Source: Collinsella tanakaei YIT 12063 (lineage in GTDB: Bacteria; Actinomycetota; Coriobacteriia; Coriobacteriales; Coriobacteriaceae). From it: DNA of 64,000 bases. Shown here piece after piece: positions 18,489-28,276 of the stretch. The notes under the pieces are model-generated. The model saw only the letters and a list, made by a program, of their open reading frames with translations. It had not been told where the DNA came from and searched no databases. The position numbers were made by a program, and so were the translations under genes. Numbering within the stretch: the stretch's first letter is position 1; every line of letters begins with the position of its first letter. Location: assembly GCF_000225705.1 (NCBI RefSeq), contig NZ_JH126468.1, positions 308,818 to 372,817 on the forward strand, read 5' to 3'.

Positions 18489-18773
18489 CTACTGAGCCAT
18501 AAGGTCGAGAATCTGCTTCTCGGCGTCGGCCTTGCCCATACCGGTCAGGAAGGGAACGCCGCTCACATAGGCGCAGGTGATACCGGCGGGGGCGACGGTG
18601 GTGGCGACCAGCATGTCGGCGCCCTCGCAATTGGCAGCGGCCTCGGAAATGGCGCACTGGACAATCTCGTACTGACCCTCGTAGCCGTTGGCGTTCAGCA
18701 GGTCGCTAACCTTCTTTGCCACGGCGGTGGAAGTAGCAACACCAGAACCGCAGGCAAGGACGATCTTCTTCAT
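18489..18773 (-). CDS. PTS galactitol-type IIB component
   Basis: 94-residue phosphocarrier. The active-site loop KKIVLACGSGVATSTAVAKK has the phosphorylated Cys at residue 8, typical of GatB/lactose-type IIB. The C-terminus GITCAYVSGVPFLTGMGKADAEK fits GatB. The ATG follows GAGAGAGTTCTC. A IIA partner lies upstream at 19417, but no IIC is present in the window. The pair must serve a permease encoded elsewhere or act in regulation. Confidence 0.88.
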   Translation of the reverse strand: MKKIVLACGSGVATSTAVAKKVSDLLNANGYEGQYEIVQCAISEAAANCEGADMLVATTVAPAGITCAYVSGVPFLTGMGKADAEKQILDLMAQ

Positions 18774-18916
18774 GAGAACTCTCTCCTCTCGGAAGTTACA
18801 GACAGGTACTAGTTTACTTCACTTTCCGCATGTGGCCACCTTCATAGGTGTCTAAGTTATCTTCTTTTATCGCATCTTCTGCTATGCCAAAGGTCGCTCC
18901 GTCGGCGCGCCCGCAA

Positions 18917-19417
18917 CTACACCCGGGACCCGCCGCACAACCTGGCCATGCACGCGCACAACGCCGCCGCGTCGTCGCACGCCAGAATCTCGTCCACTTT
19001 ATCCGCGTCCATAAAGATCTCCATCAACGCCTGCAAGGCCTCAACCTGCCAAGCGCCATCGTCTTCTTTACCGGCTTCCGTATGGCCCTTAAGACCCAAA
19101 TTGACAATCAGCCGCGCGCCAACCGTATCGCCCATGCCCGCCATGGGCTCAAACGCAACAGGCGTTTTTGGACGAACAGCCGCGATATAGGGCTTGATGA
19201 TATGGCACGGGTCCGCATGGGGAATCGCCACGCCGAGCTCTTGGCACGCAAGGCCGGTTGGATAGGCGCGTTCCCGCTCGCGTATGGCATCCAACCAGGT
19301 ATCCGCCACATAACCGCCCGCACGCAGATGGCGCCCGAGCAGCTCGAACACGTCATCGCTGCTACCAAGCTCGCAATCGCAAAACGTCAGCGCTTCGCAA
19401 AACAACGTCGCATCCAT
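18917..19417 (-). CDS. PTS IIA component, fructose/mannitol/galactitol family
   Basis: 166 residues from the ATG at 19417, with GGGAGG ideally placed; the longer frame runs through the tRNA-Leu gene and is not real. PTS_IIA_2 fold: ELLGRHLRAGGYVADTWLDAIRERERAYPTG-type helix, then GVAIPHADPCHI with the phosphorylated His in IPHAD, and the C-terminal helix with DDAAALCACMARL. It accepts phosphate from HPr and passes it to a IIB, probably the one at 18489, 143 bp downstream. Confidence 0.88.
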   Translation of the reverse strand: MDATLFCEALTFCDCELGSSDDVFELLGRHLRAGGYVADTWLDAIRERERAYPTGLACQELGVAIPHADPCHIIKPYIAAVRPKTPVAFEPMAGMGDTVGARLIVNLGLKGHTEAGKEDDGAWQVEALQALMEIFMDADKVDEILACDDAAALCACMARLCGGSRV

Positions 19418-19536
19418 CGTAAGGCCTCCCGCCACTCGCCGCCCGCACTCCAGCGCTCCCATGCGCCCGCAAGATCGCGCACCGCGATACCAAAGCAGCC
19501 GGCAACGCATATGCGCCCCGGCTGCTACATATCCTA

Positions 19537-19621
19537 TGGTAGGGGCGGTGGGACTCGAACCCACAATCCTTTCGGCCGAAGATTTTAAGTCTCCTGCGTA
19601 TGCCAATTCCGCCACGCCCCC
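19537..19621 (-). tRNA. tRNA-Leu, anticodon TAA
   Basis: 85-nt class II tRNA. The acceptor GGGGGCG pairs with CGCCCCT (one G-U), CCA is encoded (19537-19539), and the T-arm is GTGGGTTCGAGTCCCAC. The stem GGAGA/TCTTC encloses the loop CTTAAAA, anticodon TAA. The variable arm TTCGGCCGAAAGGAT is long, as expected for Leu. Confidence 0.95.
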
Positions 19622-19656
19622 GCATGACGCTACGGGTCGCCCCGCACGTTAGAAGT

Positions 19657-20643
19657 CTAACACGATACGCGCGGCATCCACCCTATGGCGGGAACTTCTT
19701 TGCACAGCGCCTCATAAAGCGTTGCCGCCATGCCCGCCATAAGGCTGTTCTCGCTCACCGTTAGCGACCCGTATCCACCGGTGCGCATAAGCTCGCCTAT
19801 AACCAGCGAGCCGGCAAGAATGACGGGCGCGCGCTTGGGCTGTATACCCGGAAGCGCCGCGATCTGCTCAACCGACAACGTTGAAAGCCGCCTTTGCGCC
19901 GCCTCCACCTGCGAAAGTTCCAAATCATGCAGGTGGACCAATGAGGAATCGTACACCTGCATGCCGCGATCCATCGCCACCAGCGTGGTCACGGTGCCGC
20001 CCACCGCCACCAGGCGCTCGGGACGGCGGGCCATCCGGGACCAGTAAGGCTCAAACTGCTCGCGAGCAAAGTCGCGCGCCGCTTCAAGATCTTCCGCGCG
20101 CGCCGGCTGGCAGCTCAAAAACCGCTCTGTAACGCGGCGGCATCCAATGTCCATCGAGCGGGCGCATTCAACCTCAAGCGGCTCGCCAGGCGTATAGCGA
20201 CCAACCACCACCTCGGTCGACCCGCCACCCGAATCCGCAACGGCAATGCGCTCGCCGGGAAAATCATGTGCCACGCCGTAAAACGTCAGCTTCGCCTCGA
20301 CCTCGCCGGGAATCACCTCCGGCACAAGCCCCAGGCGCTCAAGCCCGTCCAGCAGGTCTTGCCCGTTCGAGGCGTCTCGCGCCGCACTTGTAAGCGTGGT
20401 GCACACCGCTCGCGGGGCAAACGCCTCGATGTCCTCAACAAAGGACGAGCACGCCTTGAGCACGCGTGCCACGGCGGCGTCCAAAAACCGCCCCGTCGCG
20501 TCGACGCCCTCGCCCAGATCCGTAATGATCGTCCTCTTGCGAGAGTCGACGATCACGCCGTCCTTCACCTCGGCCAGCAGCAGGCGCGAAGACACCGTTC
20601 CCAAATCTATGGACGCCACGCGCACCATATCACCACGCTGCAC
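19657..20643 (-). CDS. ppx: Ppx/GppA phosphatase family protein (exopolyphosphatase)
   Basis: 328 residues of the ASKHA-fold Ppx/GppA family, which hydrolyses polyphosphate or pppGpp. Motifs: ASIDLGTVSSRLLLAEV at the N-terminus; TTLTSAARDASNGQDLL; ADSGGGSTEVVVG; VAVGGTVTTLVAMD; and ENSLMAGMAATLYE. It is the short actinobacterial form without the HD domain. The GTG at 20643 has GGAGAG upstream; an ATG five codons later is an alternative. It directly follows the divIC-like gene by 18 bp, as in other actinobacteria. Confidence 0.88.
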   Translation of the reverse strand: MQRGDMVRVASIDLGTVSSRLLLAEVKDGVIVDSRKRTIITDLGEGVDATGRFLDAAVARVLKACSSFVEDIEAFAPRAVCTTLTSAARDASNGQDLLDGLERLGLVPEVIPGEVEAKLTFYGVAHDFPGERIAVADSGGGSTEVVVGRYTPGEPLEVECARSMDIGCRRVTERFLSCQPARAEDLEAARDFAREQFEPYWSRMARRPERLVAVGGTVTTLVAMDRGMQVYDSSLVHLHDLELSQVEAAQRRLSTLSVEQIAALPGIQPKRAPVILAGSLVIGELMRTGGYGSLTVSENSLMAGMAATLYEALCKEVPAIGWMPRVSC

Positions 20644-20661
20644 GGCGCTCTCCTCTCTACC

Positions 20662-21900
20662 CTATTCGCCCGTTGACTTCACAACCTGGTCCGAAGGGCC
20701 AGAATAGAAGAACAGGGAGTCCAACACCTTGTAATACCAGGGGGATTTTGCGTAGACTTCGCGCTCCGCCCGCTCAACTTCCGCAGATGTGGACGGTTCG
20801 CTGGACGAGGAATCCGCCGTGTCCGCATTCGCCCCATCGCTCCCGCTATCGGCAGCGTCACCGCTCGCAGAATCCGCAGTGTCGCCAGAGCTGGCATCAT
20901 CGCCAGAACCTGCAGCATCGTCGGATTGCGCGCCGCCGGCCGATCCGTCCTGGGAGGACGCCTGCCCGTTATCGCCCAGCTGATCCGCGCCCTGCACGGT
21001 AATAGGGGTCTCGCCCGGCATCACCATGCCCTGCTCACGAGCCGCCTCCTCAATACCCTCTTGCGACAGGTACTTGTTCACCTCTTTTTCCAGCGACTCG
21101 TTGTACTTCTCCCTAATGGCCAGCTGCTCTTGCAAAATGCCGTTAGTCCTATGGGCGATGTAGAGGTCGCGCACGGGGAAATAGACGCCGAGGGCAATCA
21201 CGGCGACTACCAGCACGTAGAACACGGCGCGATACGGGCCGGACGTAAAGTCGTAGAGCGCCCGCACCACGCGGTTGTCATTGGCGTACTTCATCAGGCT
21301 CGACTGCCGGCGCGCCTCGTACGCGGCACGGCGGCTCGCGCGCTCCTCGTCCACCGCAGAGGCCCCAGCCCGAGCACCCGCGCTCGCGCCGCGCGCAGAC
21401 CTTCGCGCGGGCGCCGCACCCGCCGAGGCGCTCGCGGCAGCGCCTTTCACGCGCTCGGCGCCTGCGGAGACGGCATCCTTGACCTTACCGGCAAAACCAG
21501 ACGACCTGCGCGCAGTCGGCTCTGCGGAAGGAGACGATGCGGCGCCTGCGGCGGATACAGAAGTCGTCCTCGCAGCGCGATGACCCGTCGCGCCGGAACG
21601 AGCCGTCGCCGCAACCTCCGCCGCGATACCGGAACGACGGACGGACGGCCTATCGGCGGCAGTGCGGTTCGCAGCAGGCCTGGCCGCTCCCTTGGGAGCT
21701 CGGCGATGCGTCGGCGTCTGCTTCGCATCCGTCTGCCCCTGCTCGGCCTCGCCGTCCTTGTGGCGATGCCCGCGCTTTGCAGATGCAGATGCGGCCGCCT
21801 CGGAATACGCGCTCGAGACGGGCTTGACCTTCGGCGGCATTGGCTCGCCGGCGGTGCCGTTATGGACGGAAAAACCGTTGTGCTGTGAAGTGTTGTTCAT
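20662..21900 (-). CDS. FtsB/DivIC-like septum formation initiator with long flanking extensions
   Basis: 412 residues. Core domain about 205-300: a membrane helix VFYVLVVAVIALGVYFPV, a coiled coil NGILQEQLAIREKYNESLEKEVNKYL (spans about 26 residues), then IEEAAREQGMVMPGETPI. This is the FtsB/DivIC pattern: it bridges FtsQ and FtsL at the division site. The N-terminal 200 residues are Ala/Arg/Ser-rich, basic and low-complexity. After the core comes an Asp/Ser/Gly/Ala-rich extracytoplasmic stretch and a short hydrophobic end. The usual family length is 100-200, so the extensions are unusual. It precedes ppx and, in ancestral order, follows eno. Confidence 0.82.
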   Translation of the reverse strand: MNNTSQHNGFSVHNGTAGEPMPPKVKPVSSAYSEAAASASAKRGHRHKDGEAEQGQTDAKQTPTHRRAPKGAARPAANRTAADRPSVRRSGIAAEVAATARSGATGHRAARTTSVSAAGAASSPSAEPTARRSSGFAGKVKDAVSAGAERVKGAAASASAGAAPARRSARGASAGARAGASAVDEERASRRAAYEARRQSSLMKYANDNRVVRALYDFTSGPYRAVFYVLVVAVIALGVYFPVRDLYIAHRTNGILQEQLAIREKYNESLEKEVNKYLSQEGIEEAAREQGMVMPGETPITVQGADQLGDNGQASSQDGSAGGAQSDDAAGSGDDASSGDTADSASGDAADSGSDGANADTADSSSSEPSTSAEVERAEREVYAKSPWYYKVLDSLFFYSGPSDQVVKSTGE

Positions 21901-22038
21901 GGGCGCCTTGTTTGGTTGAGGTACGGTTGCGCTATCTTGCCTTCCAGTTATACCACGCGCGGGCGGCTCAGTTGTGCAGGCTTAGCGTTGAGCCGCGCCG
22001 GCGCGCCGCGCGAGCTGTCTTGGACGGCGCGAAGCACG

Positions 22039-22620
22039 TTAATACAGCGCCATCTCCATCAAGCCAAACAACGTGGTGCACGCGGGATCGCCCGCCTTGA
22101 TCGAGCCAAACATCGCCTTCCAGATGAACTCGGCGAGATGGTCCGCATCAAAGCGCTCGCGCGCCGCGGGCGTGATCGCGGCATCGCTCTTTATATGCGA
22201 CGCGATTCCCGCGCAGATGCCCCTGAAGCACTCCTCCTCGGCGGCGCGACTCCGCTCAAGGGAGCGCGCGTCAAGCGTAGAGATCTCGCGAAGCCAACTC
22301 GCCTGAAAATGCCCCAGGGACTCGCTTAGCTCCTCGGCCAGCCTGCGACAGTAAGCAAGCAGGCTCTTCTCGGCGCCGTCAGAGGACTCCTCGGCGTTTG
22401 AAAGCACGCCCGCTTCCTCGATGGCGGCGCGCCAAAAACGAGCTACGACCTCGGTCACCAACGACGCCTTATCCGGAAAGTAGTTATAGATGGTACCGAT
22501 GGCAACGCCGCACTCGTTGGCGATGGTTCTAATGCCAAGCGACGCCATGCCGTCCTTCTGCGCGCGCTCGTACGCCACGGACAAAATCGTTTCGCGAGAA
22601 ATCGCAGGTTTGCTCCCCAT
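22039..22620 (-). CDS. TetR-family repressor
   Basis: 193 residues from the ATG at 22620 with GGGAGGGGAG upstream; the longer frame to 22725 lacks a start signal. The N-terminal helix-turn-helix reads IRTIANECGVAIGTIYNYFPDKASL at about residues 27-51. The C-terminal ligand domain is divergent. It faces hsmA across an intergenic region with three identical-type TGAAC-N3-GTTCA palindromes, one close to its own start, so it probably represses both genes. The inducer is unknown. Confidence 0.92.
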   Translation of the reverse strand: MGSKPAISRETILSVAYERAQKDGMASLGIRTIANECGVAIGTIYNYFPDKASLVTEVVARFWRAAIEEAGVLSNAEESSDGAEKSLLAYCRRLAEELSESLGHFQASWLREISTLDARSLERSRAAEEECFRGICAGIASHIKSDAAITPAARERFDADHLAEFIWKAMFGSIKAGDPACTTLFGLMEMALY

Positions 22621-22671
22621 ACCGCTCCCCTCCCGCCAAACAACGCCAAACGTGCTTGGCAACACACAAAA

Positions 22672-22810
22672 TGAACTGTGTTCATCATAGCGGAACGCAA
22701 GTGAACAAGCAGGTGGAGAATTCATGGGGGAAAATTGGACGAGAAAAGTTCTCCTTGCAGAACCCAGTTCTCGTCCCTAAGATGAACCTTGTTCAGATGA
22801 ACGGTGTTCA
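22672..22810. promoter_or_regulatory. Three TetR operators TGAAC-N3-GTTCA
   Basis: TGAACTGTGTTCA at 22672-22684, TGAACCTTGTTCA at 22783-22795 and TGAACGGTGTTCA at 22798-22810. The last two are 15 bp apart, in front of hsmA; the first lies in front of tetR. All are perfect 5+5 inverted repeats with a 3-base centre. Three copies in a 187-bp segment between divergent genes make a very good operator prediction. Confidence 0.85.
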
Positions 22811-22858
22811 CCACGAACATCGACCACCTATTCACCTGCTAAGGAAGGGAATTAAGCA

Positions 22859-23362
22859 ATGTCACCCATGCTCATGATCGCCAGCCTCGCCATCACCGCG
22901 ACACTTGTCTTCTACACCATCGGCGTCTTCGCCGAGCGCCGCGCCGGCCACCTCAACGGCCGTCATCTCGCCCTGTTCTGGGCCGGCCTCGCCTGCGACA
23001 CCACCGGCACCACCGTAATGACCATCATGGCGCGCACCGCGGGAAGCGAGCCCGCGCCCGCCATCCACGGCATCACCGGCCTGCTCGCCATCATCCTCAT
23101 GCTCTTCCACGCCGGCTGGGCAACCCTGGTCTACGTGCGCGGCCGCCGTCATGATGACAAGGCGATTGCGCAGGAGCAGACCTTCCATCGCTTCAGCACC
23201 ATCGTATGGCTGCTCTGGCTGGTGCCCTATATCATCGGTTTGCTCGTGGGCATCCCCATGATTCACATGGCCACCGTCCCCGCCGTCATCCTCAGCGTCA
23301 TCATCGTCGCCATCCTCTCCTTCTTCCTGCTTCGCCCCGCGAACAAAATCGCTCGCGCATAG
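22859..23362 (+). CDS. HsmA-family four-helix membrane protein
   Basis: 167 residues with four or five hydrophobic segments. ATLVFYTIGVFAERRAGHL, LFWAGLACDTTGTTVMTIM and HGITGLLAIILMLFHAGWATLVY match the HsmA family (TIGR03987). Function in the membrane is unsettled. The ATG follows AAGGAAGGG. It is divergent from the TetR gene with paired operators just upstream, which suggests an inducible efflux or stress role; that is inference. Confidence 0.8.
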   Translation: MSPMLMIASLAITATLVFYTIGVFAERRAGHLNGRHLALFWAGLACDTTGTTVMTIMARTAGSEPAPAIHGITGLLAIILMLFHAGWATLVYVRGRRHDDKAIAQEQTFHRFSTIVWLLWLVPYIIGLLVGIPMIHMATVPAVILSVIIVAILSFFLLRPANKIARA

Positions 23363-23399
23363 CTCAACCCTGCGTGATCGATCGCGCGTCCAAGCAAAA

Positions 23400-23436
23400 G
23401 GACCTGCAGCCCAAACCGGCTGCAGGTCCTTTTTTC
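23400..23436. terminator. Bidirectional terminator between hsmA and eno
   Basis: GGACCTGCAGCC (23400-23411) pairs perfectly with GGCTGCAGGTCC (23418-23429), and TTTTTT follows. On the other strand the stem is followed by TTTTGC, so it can also end the eno transcript. Confidence 0.93.
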
Positions 23437-23474
23437 ACATCAACGCCTCGTTGGGCGCGGCGGTACAGCGTGCG

Positions 23475-24776
<1,302 letters not shown>

Positions 24777-24939
24777 TCATTGGATACGAGAGCAAGCGAC
24801 CCCGCCGAGATTCTTCCCGGCGAATGGTTAGACTTGGATAACTTCTTTAGTATGCCCGAGCGCGGTCCAACCATGCACGGAAAACCAAGAAACCAAAAGA
24901 TTCAACAATGCTGCAACGCCTTAGTATGGCGCTCGCACC

Positions 24940-24960
24940 AAAAAAGCCGGGGCAACCCCC
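24940..24960 (-). terminator. Terminator after larC
   Basis: Minus strand: GGGGGTTGCCCC hairpin with GGC and then TTTTTT (24940-24945). It starts at the larC stop codon. Confidence 0.75.
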
Positions 24961-26336
24961 TACAGATCGGTATTCCTACCCGCACGTATCTCTGCGGTAA
25001 TCTGGACGAGTGCGTCCGGAAACGCGATACCCTCGCGCGAGCTTATGCGGGCGACATCCTCATATTCGGGCTTGGAGCGGTGCTCGCCATCGGGAAGGAC
25101 AACGGTCTTGACGCGCACCGGTCCCAGAGACGTCTGCTCCACGCGCTCGCTGCGCTCAAGGACCTCGCGGTCCATCATCGTCCAGCGAACGCCAATGGTG
25201 GTGGTCTCCAAAAACAATAGCCGGCGCATGCGCTCGGCATCCTGAGGAGCGGCGATAACCTGCAGCTGATAGGCGGGCCGACCCTTCTTGCCAAAGACGG
25301 GCAGCCAGTGGGCCTCAAGCGCGCCGTCGCGAAGAAGCGCCTGCGCCGCATGGGCCATGCCCTCTGCGGGCTGGTCGTCCACGTCGCATTCCAGCTCGAT
25401 CACCCCGTCGACATGGGGCTGAGGCTCCCGCGCCCGCTCGATGCGATGAACGCGCACCAGCGATGGCACGCTGTAGCCCCTCTTGCCCGCGCCCATGCCC
25501 GTCGCCAGGATTGTGTAGGGAAAATCGGGGGCGCGGCGAGCATCCAACGCGGCGATAAGCGCGGCGCCCGTAGGCGTTACCAGCTCGCCCTCAACATCCA
25601 GGTGCGACGTGGGCAGCTCGCAGGCGCGGCAGATGTTCACCACCGCCGGAACGGGAACGGGGATGACGCCATGCTGGCAACGGATGGTGCCATGGCCGTC
25701 TGCTAGCGGCGTGGCGTAGACGGCATCGGGATCAAGGCTATCGGCCAAAACCGCTGCGGACACGATGTCGACGATAGAGTCGATCGCGCCAACCTCGTGA
25801 AAATGGACCTGGTCCACCGGCAACCCGTGCGCCTGTGCTTCTGCCTGGGCGAGAATCTCGAACGCGCGCGCGGCGATGGCGCGAGCGCTCTGCGTCATCT
25901 GCGCGGAGTCGATGATCGCCATAACGTCATGCAGGTTACGGTGCTCGTGATGATGCTCGTGGCGGCGGGCGTGCTCGTGCTGGTGGTCATGGTCGCCATG
26001 GGTGTGCCCGTGCGCATGGGCGTGCTCGCAGCAGTGATGGTCATCGTCCTCGTGCGCATGCTCGTGCGCGCGGCCGCACCGCCCCTCACCATGACCATGC
26101 AGATACGCCATATCATGGTCGTGGGTCTCATGGCCATGGCGCAGCACCACGTCGAAGTCGCAGGCACGCATGCCCGCCTTGGTCACGGTCGATATCGCTA
26201 TCTCAAACTCGTCCGCAACGGAAAGACTCGACAACGCGCGGTCCAGCGCTGCCGAATCGGCTCCGGCGTCCAGTAGCGCAGCGACCAGCATGTCCCCGCT
26301 CACGCCCAGCGAGCAATCGATGTACAGCGAACCCAT
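24960..26336 (-). CDS. larC: Nickel pincer cofactor biosynthesis protein LarC
   Basis: 458 residues. LarC inserts nickel into the pyridinium bisthiocarboxylate mononucleotide (CTP-dependent nickel cyclometallase) that lactate racemase uses. Start: SLYIDCSLGVSGDMLVAALLDAG. Conserved VHFHEVGAIDSIVDIVSAA and ELPTSHLDVEGELVTPTGAALIAAL follow, then the C-terminal half ending AFPDALVQITAEIR. Residues about 67-137 form a very His-rich insert with Cys and Asp, which could store or buffer nickel. It is one continuous frame, unlike Lactiplantibacillus plantarum where larC is read through a frameshift. It is downstream of larB and a Crp/Fnr regulator in one operon. Confidence 0.95.
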   Translation of the reverse strand: MGSLYIDCSLGVSGDMLVAALLDAGADSAALDRALSSLSVADEFEIAISTVTKAGMRACDFDVVLRHGHETHDHDMAYLHGHGEGRCGRAHEHAHEDDDHHCCEHAHAHGHTHGDHDHQHEHARRHEHHHEHRNLHDVMAIIDSAQMTQSARAIAARAFEILAQAEAQAHGLPVDQVHFHEVGAIDSIVDIVSAAVLADSLDPDAVYATPLADGHGTIRCQHGVIPVPVPAVVNICRACELPTSHLDVEGELVTPTGAALIAALDARRAPDFPYTILATGMGAGKRGYSVPSLVRVHRIERAREPQPHVDGVIELECDVDDQPAEGMAHAAQALLRDGALEAHWLPVFGKKGRPAYQLQVIAAPQDAERMRRLLFLETTTIGVRWTMMDREVLERSERVEQTSLGPVRVKTVVLPDGEHRSKPEYEDVARISSREGIAFPDALVQITAEIRAGRNTDL

Positions 26337-26372
26337 ATAAACCCTCTCCCCCAGCAGCGCGAAGGCCCGCGC

Positions 26373-27137
26373 CTATTTCATATGATTGATGAGCGACGCC
26401 TGGTACGCGGCGCCAAAACCGTTATCGATATTGACCACGGAAACACCGTTGGCGCAGCTGTTGAGCATCGCTAGCAGCGCGGCGACACCGCCCAAGCTCG
26501 CCCCGTACCCCACGCTGGTGGGAACCGCGATCACCGGGCAGCTCGCCAAACCGGCCACCACGCTGGCCAGCGCGCCCTCCATGCCGGCGACGGCCACGAT
26601 AACGCGCGCGTCGCGGATGCGCCTCTCGCACGCAAGCAAGCGGTGAATGCCGGCGACGCCCACGTCATAGGCGCGGTCCACGCGGTTGCCCAAATACTCA
26701 AGCGTGCGCGCCGCTTCCTCGGCAACCGGCAAGTCGCTGGTTCCAGCGCAAACCACAAGCACCGTTCCCAGCCCATCCGGCTCCTTGGCATCTCCAACCA
26801 TGCCCAAGCGCGCTACGGGGTCGTACTCCATGGCGATGCCGCCGGCGGCAAGCAGCTCGCTCACGCCGGCGGCCTTCTCGCCGTCAAGACGCGTTACCAG
26901 CACCCGACGCTGACAGGCCTCTAGCATTGACGTCACAATGCCCGCTATCTGCTCTTTTGTCTTTCCTGCACCATAGATGATCTCAGACGTGCCAGTACGG
27001 GCGCCGCGCTGGTTATCAACCGTGGCAAAGCCAAGGTCGGTCACCGGCGGCACCTGCAGCGCGCGCACCAGCTCATCGGGCGGCACTTCCCCGGCGGCCA
27101 CCCGTTCAGCCAGCAGTTTTGCATCGGCTGCGTCCAT
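26373..27137 (-). CDS. larB: Nickel pincer cofactor biosynthesis protein LarB
   Basis: 254 residues. LarB carboxylates and hydrolyses nicotinic acid adenine dinucleotide, the first step of the lactate racemase cofactor. N-terminal DLGFATVDNQRGARTGTSEIIYG and AGKTKEQIAGIV; C-terminal PurE-like domain with VVCAGTSDLPVAEEAA, DVGVAGIHRLL, AVAGMEGALASVVAGL and VPTSVGYGASLGGVAALLAMLN. Full length. It lies 12 bp downstream of the regulator and 36 bp upstream of larC. Confidence 0.96.
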   Translation of the reverse strand: MDAADAKLLAERVAAGEVPPDELVRALQVPPVTDLGFATVDNQRGARTGTSEIIYGAGKTKEQIAGIVTSMLEACQRRVLVTRLDGEKAAGVSELLAAGGIAMEYDPVARLGMVGDAKEPDGLGTVLVVCAGTSDLPVAEEAARTLEYLGNRVDRAYDVGVAGIHRLLACERRIRDARVIVAVAGMEGALASVVAGLASCPVIAVPTSVGYGASLGGVAALLAMLNSCANGVSVVNIDNGFGAAYQASLINHMK

Positions 27138-27149
27138 CGTCCACTCCCC

Positions 27150-27827
27150 CTAGTCCATTACAAACTGTTCCAGATAGTCTGCATCATGCACCACAATATG
27201 CGAATCATGGCCCTTTGTAGAGATAACGCCCTTTTCGCGCAGACCGCGCAATATGCGGTTCACGCTGTTTCTGGACGAGATACCGCAGAACTGGGCTATG
27301 TCCTCGTTGGTCACGTCCAGCGAGATCACCGTTCCGTCCTTGCACGGCTCGCCGTATTTAACGCTTAAGTCGAACAGCAAGGCCCCCACCGCGCCTATTT
27401 TTCCGTTCATGGTCAAAAAGCGCGTGCGGTCAAACGCGTCTTCCAGGTTTCTCCGATAGTAATCCTTTACGTAATCAAGCAGACGATGGTCCTCGTTCAC
27501 GTACTTCCAAAACGTCAGCCGAGGCACCACGTAAAACAGAGCCTCGTCCGACTCAACCCGTACGCTGAACGGAGACTTTGCCTTGGCGCTTTCCTCGTCC
27601 CGCAACAGCGAGACCGGGCTGGGCCCCTGCATATAGAACACGTTGAACTCGGTGCCCTCACGCATGGTGACGCTCGCCTTGACAACGCCCTCGATCAGGA
27701 CATAGACGTGCGATTGATCGAATCCGTAGTAGCAAAGGTACTCGTGCCGATGTTTCTTAACTTCCGGGTATCCCTTCGACCTCAAGTACTCAACGAGGTA
27801 GTCGTGGACCTTCTCCACACGCCTCAC
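27150..27827 (-). CDS. Crp/Fnr-family regulator of the lar genes (LarR-like), copy 1
   Basis: 225 residues. Cyclic-nucleotide-binding-like domain (YVLIEGVVKASVTMREG, FYMQGPSPVSLLRDEE), then a winged helix NEDIAQFCGISSRNSVNRILRGLREKG at about 178-204. No Fnr iron-sulphur cysteine cluster is obvious. First gene of an operon with larB and larC. It is a close paralogue of the regulator at 30365-31033, with an almost identical recognition helix, so both should read the same operator. In L. plantarum a Crp/Fnr protein (LarR) activates lar genes in response to L-lactate. The LarR role here is inferred from context. Confidence 0.88.
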   Translation of the reverse strand: MRRVEKVHDYLVEYLRSKGYPEVKKHRHEYLCYYGFDQSHVYVLIEGVVKASVTMREGTEFNVFYMQGPSPVSLLRDEESAKAKSPFSVRVESDEALFYVVPRLTFWKYVNEDHRLLDYVKDYYRRNLEDAFDRTRFLTMNGKIGAVGALLFDLSVKYGEPCKDGTVISLDVTNEDIAQFCGISSRNSVNRILRGLREKGVISTKGHDSHIVVHDADYLEQFVMD

Positions 27828-27878
27828 CCCTTTCTAACACGCTTGGCTGACAGGCTCGCTACTCTACGTGACAGAACA

Positions 27879-28260
27879 AAACGCCAAGTAACAAATGGTA
27901 CCAACAATCGATACTTCCACCGGACGCTCGCCCCTGCATAGTTGCAGGTAGCGAAGCGCGGTGTAAAAGACCCGCCGCCAACAGCAGCGTTGATTGGGGA
28001 ATCGCAATGTTCGAGGTAGACGTTTTGCTAGCTCGTCGCAACATGCACGTGCGCCAGGCTGAACCTATGCGGTACATCCCGCGCTCCGGGCGCACGACGT
28101 ACCGCCAAAACCCGTATCTTGGTGGCATTCTGGATTCATAGCCCCTTCATACTTACTGAAGGCCACGGCAATGTACGGTAGTGTTCTTATGTCCCTAGCG
28201 CAAAATGTTATGCACATTCATGCAATTACTGACGCAACGACCACATTTGGTACCCCGCCG
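27879..28260. promoter_or_regulatory. Regulatory region of the larR1-larB-larC operon
   Basis: ACAAATGGTACC at 27891-27902 and ACATTTGGTA at 28243-28252 both resemble ACATTTGGTA at 31097-31106 in front of larA. The stretch 27880-27914 aligns with 31084-31120 upstream of larA with one gap: an AAACG block, then the site, then an ATTCGAC/AATCGAT block. It is therefore probably a diverged copy of the same divergent promoter. An imperfect inverted repeat CTTCA-N7-TGAAG lies at 28147-28163. Confidence 0.55.
28007..28141 (+). pseudogene. Short frame resembling the LarA N-terminus (probable larA remnant)
   Basis: The 44-residue frame begins MFEVDVLLARRNMHV, which lines up with the LarA start MFDIDVPYDRTKLHI (identical or similar at about 9 of 15 places). 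After that the two diverge. GGGGAATCGCA precedes the ATG. It is divergent from larR1 exactly as larA is divergent from larR2, and the intergenic DNA is similar. I read it as a relic of a duplicated larR-larA unit. Chance similarity cannot be excluded at this length. Confidence 0.4.
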
Positions 28261-28276
28261 CCATTCGCGCTCGCTA

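Noticed and set aside
18917-19615. 232-residue version of the PTS IIA gene
   Set aside because: Its first 66 codons run through tRNA-Leu(TAA); the ATG at 19417 has the ribosome site.
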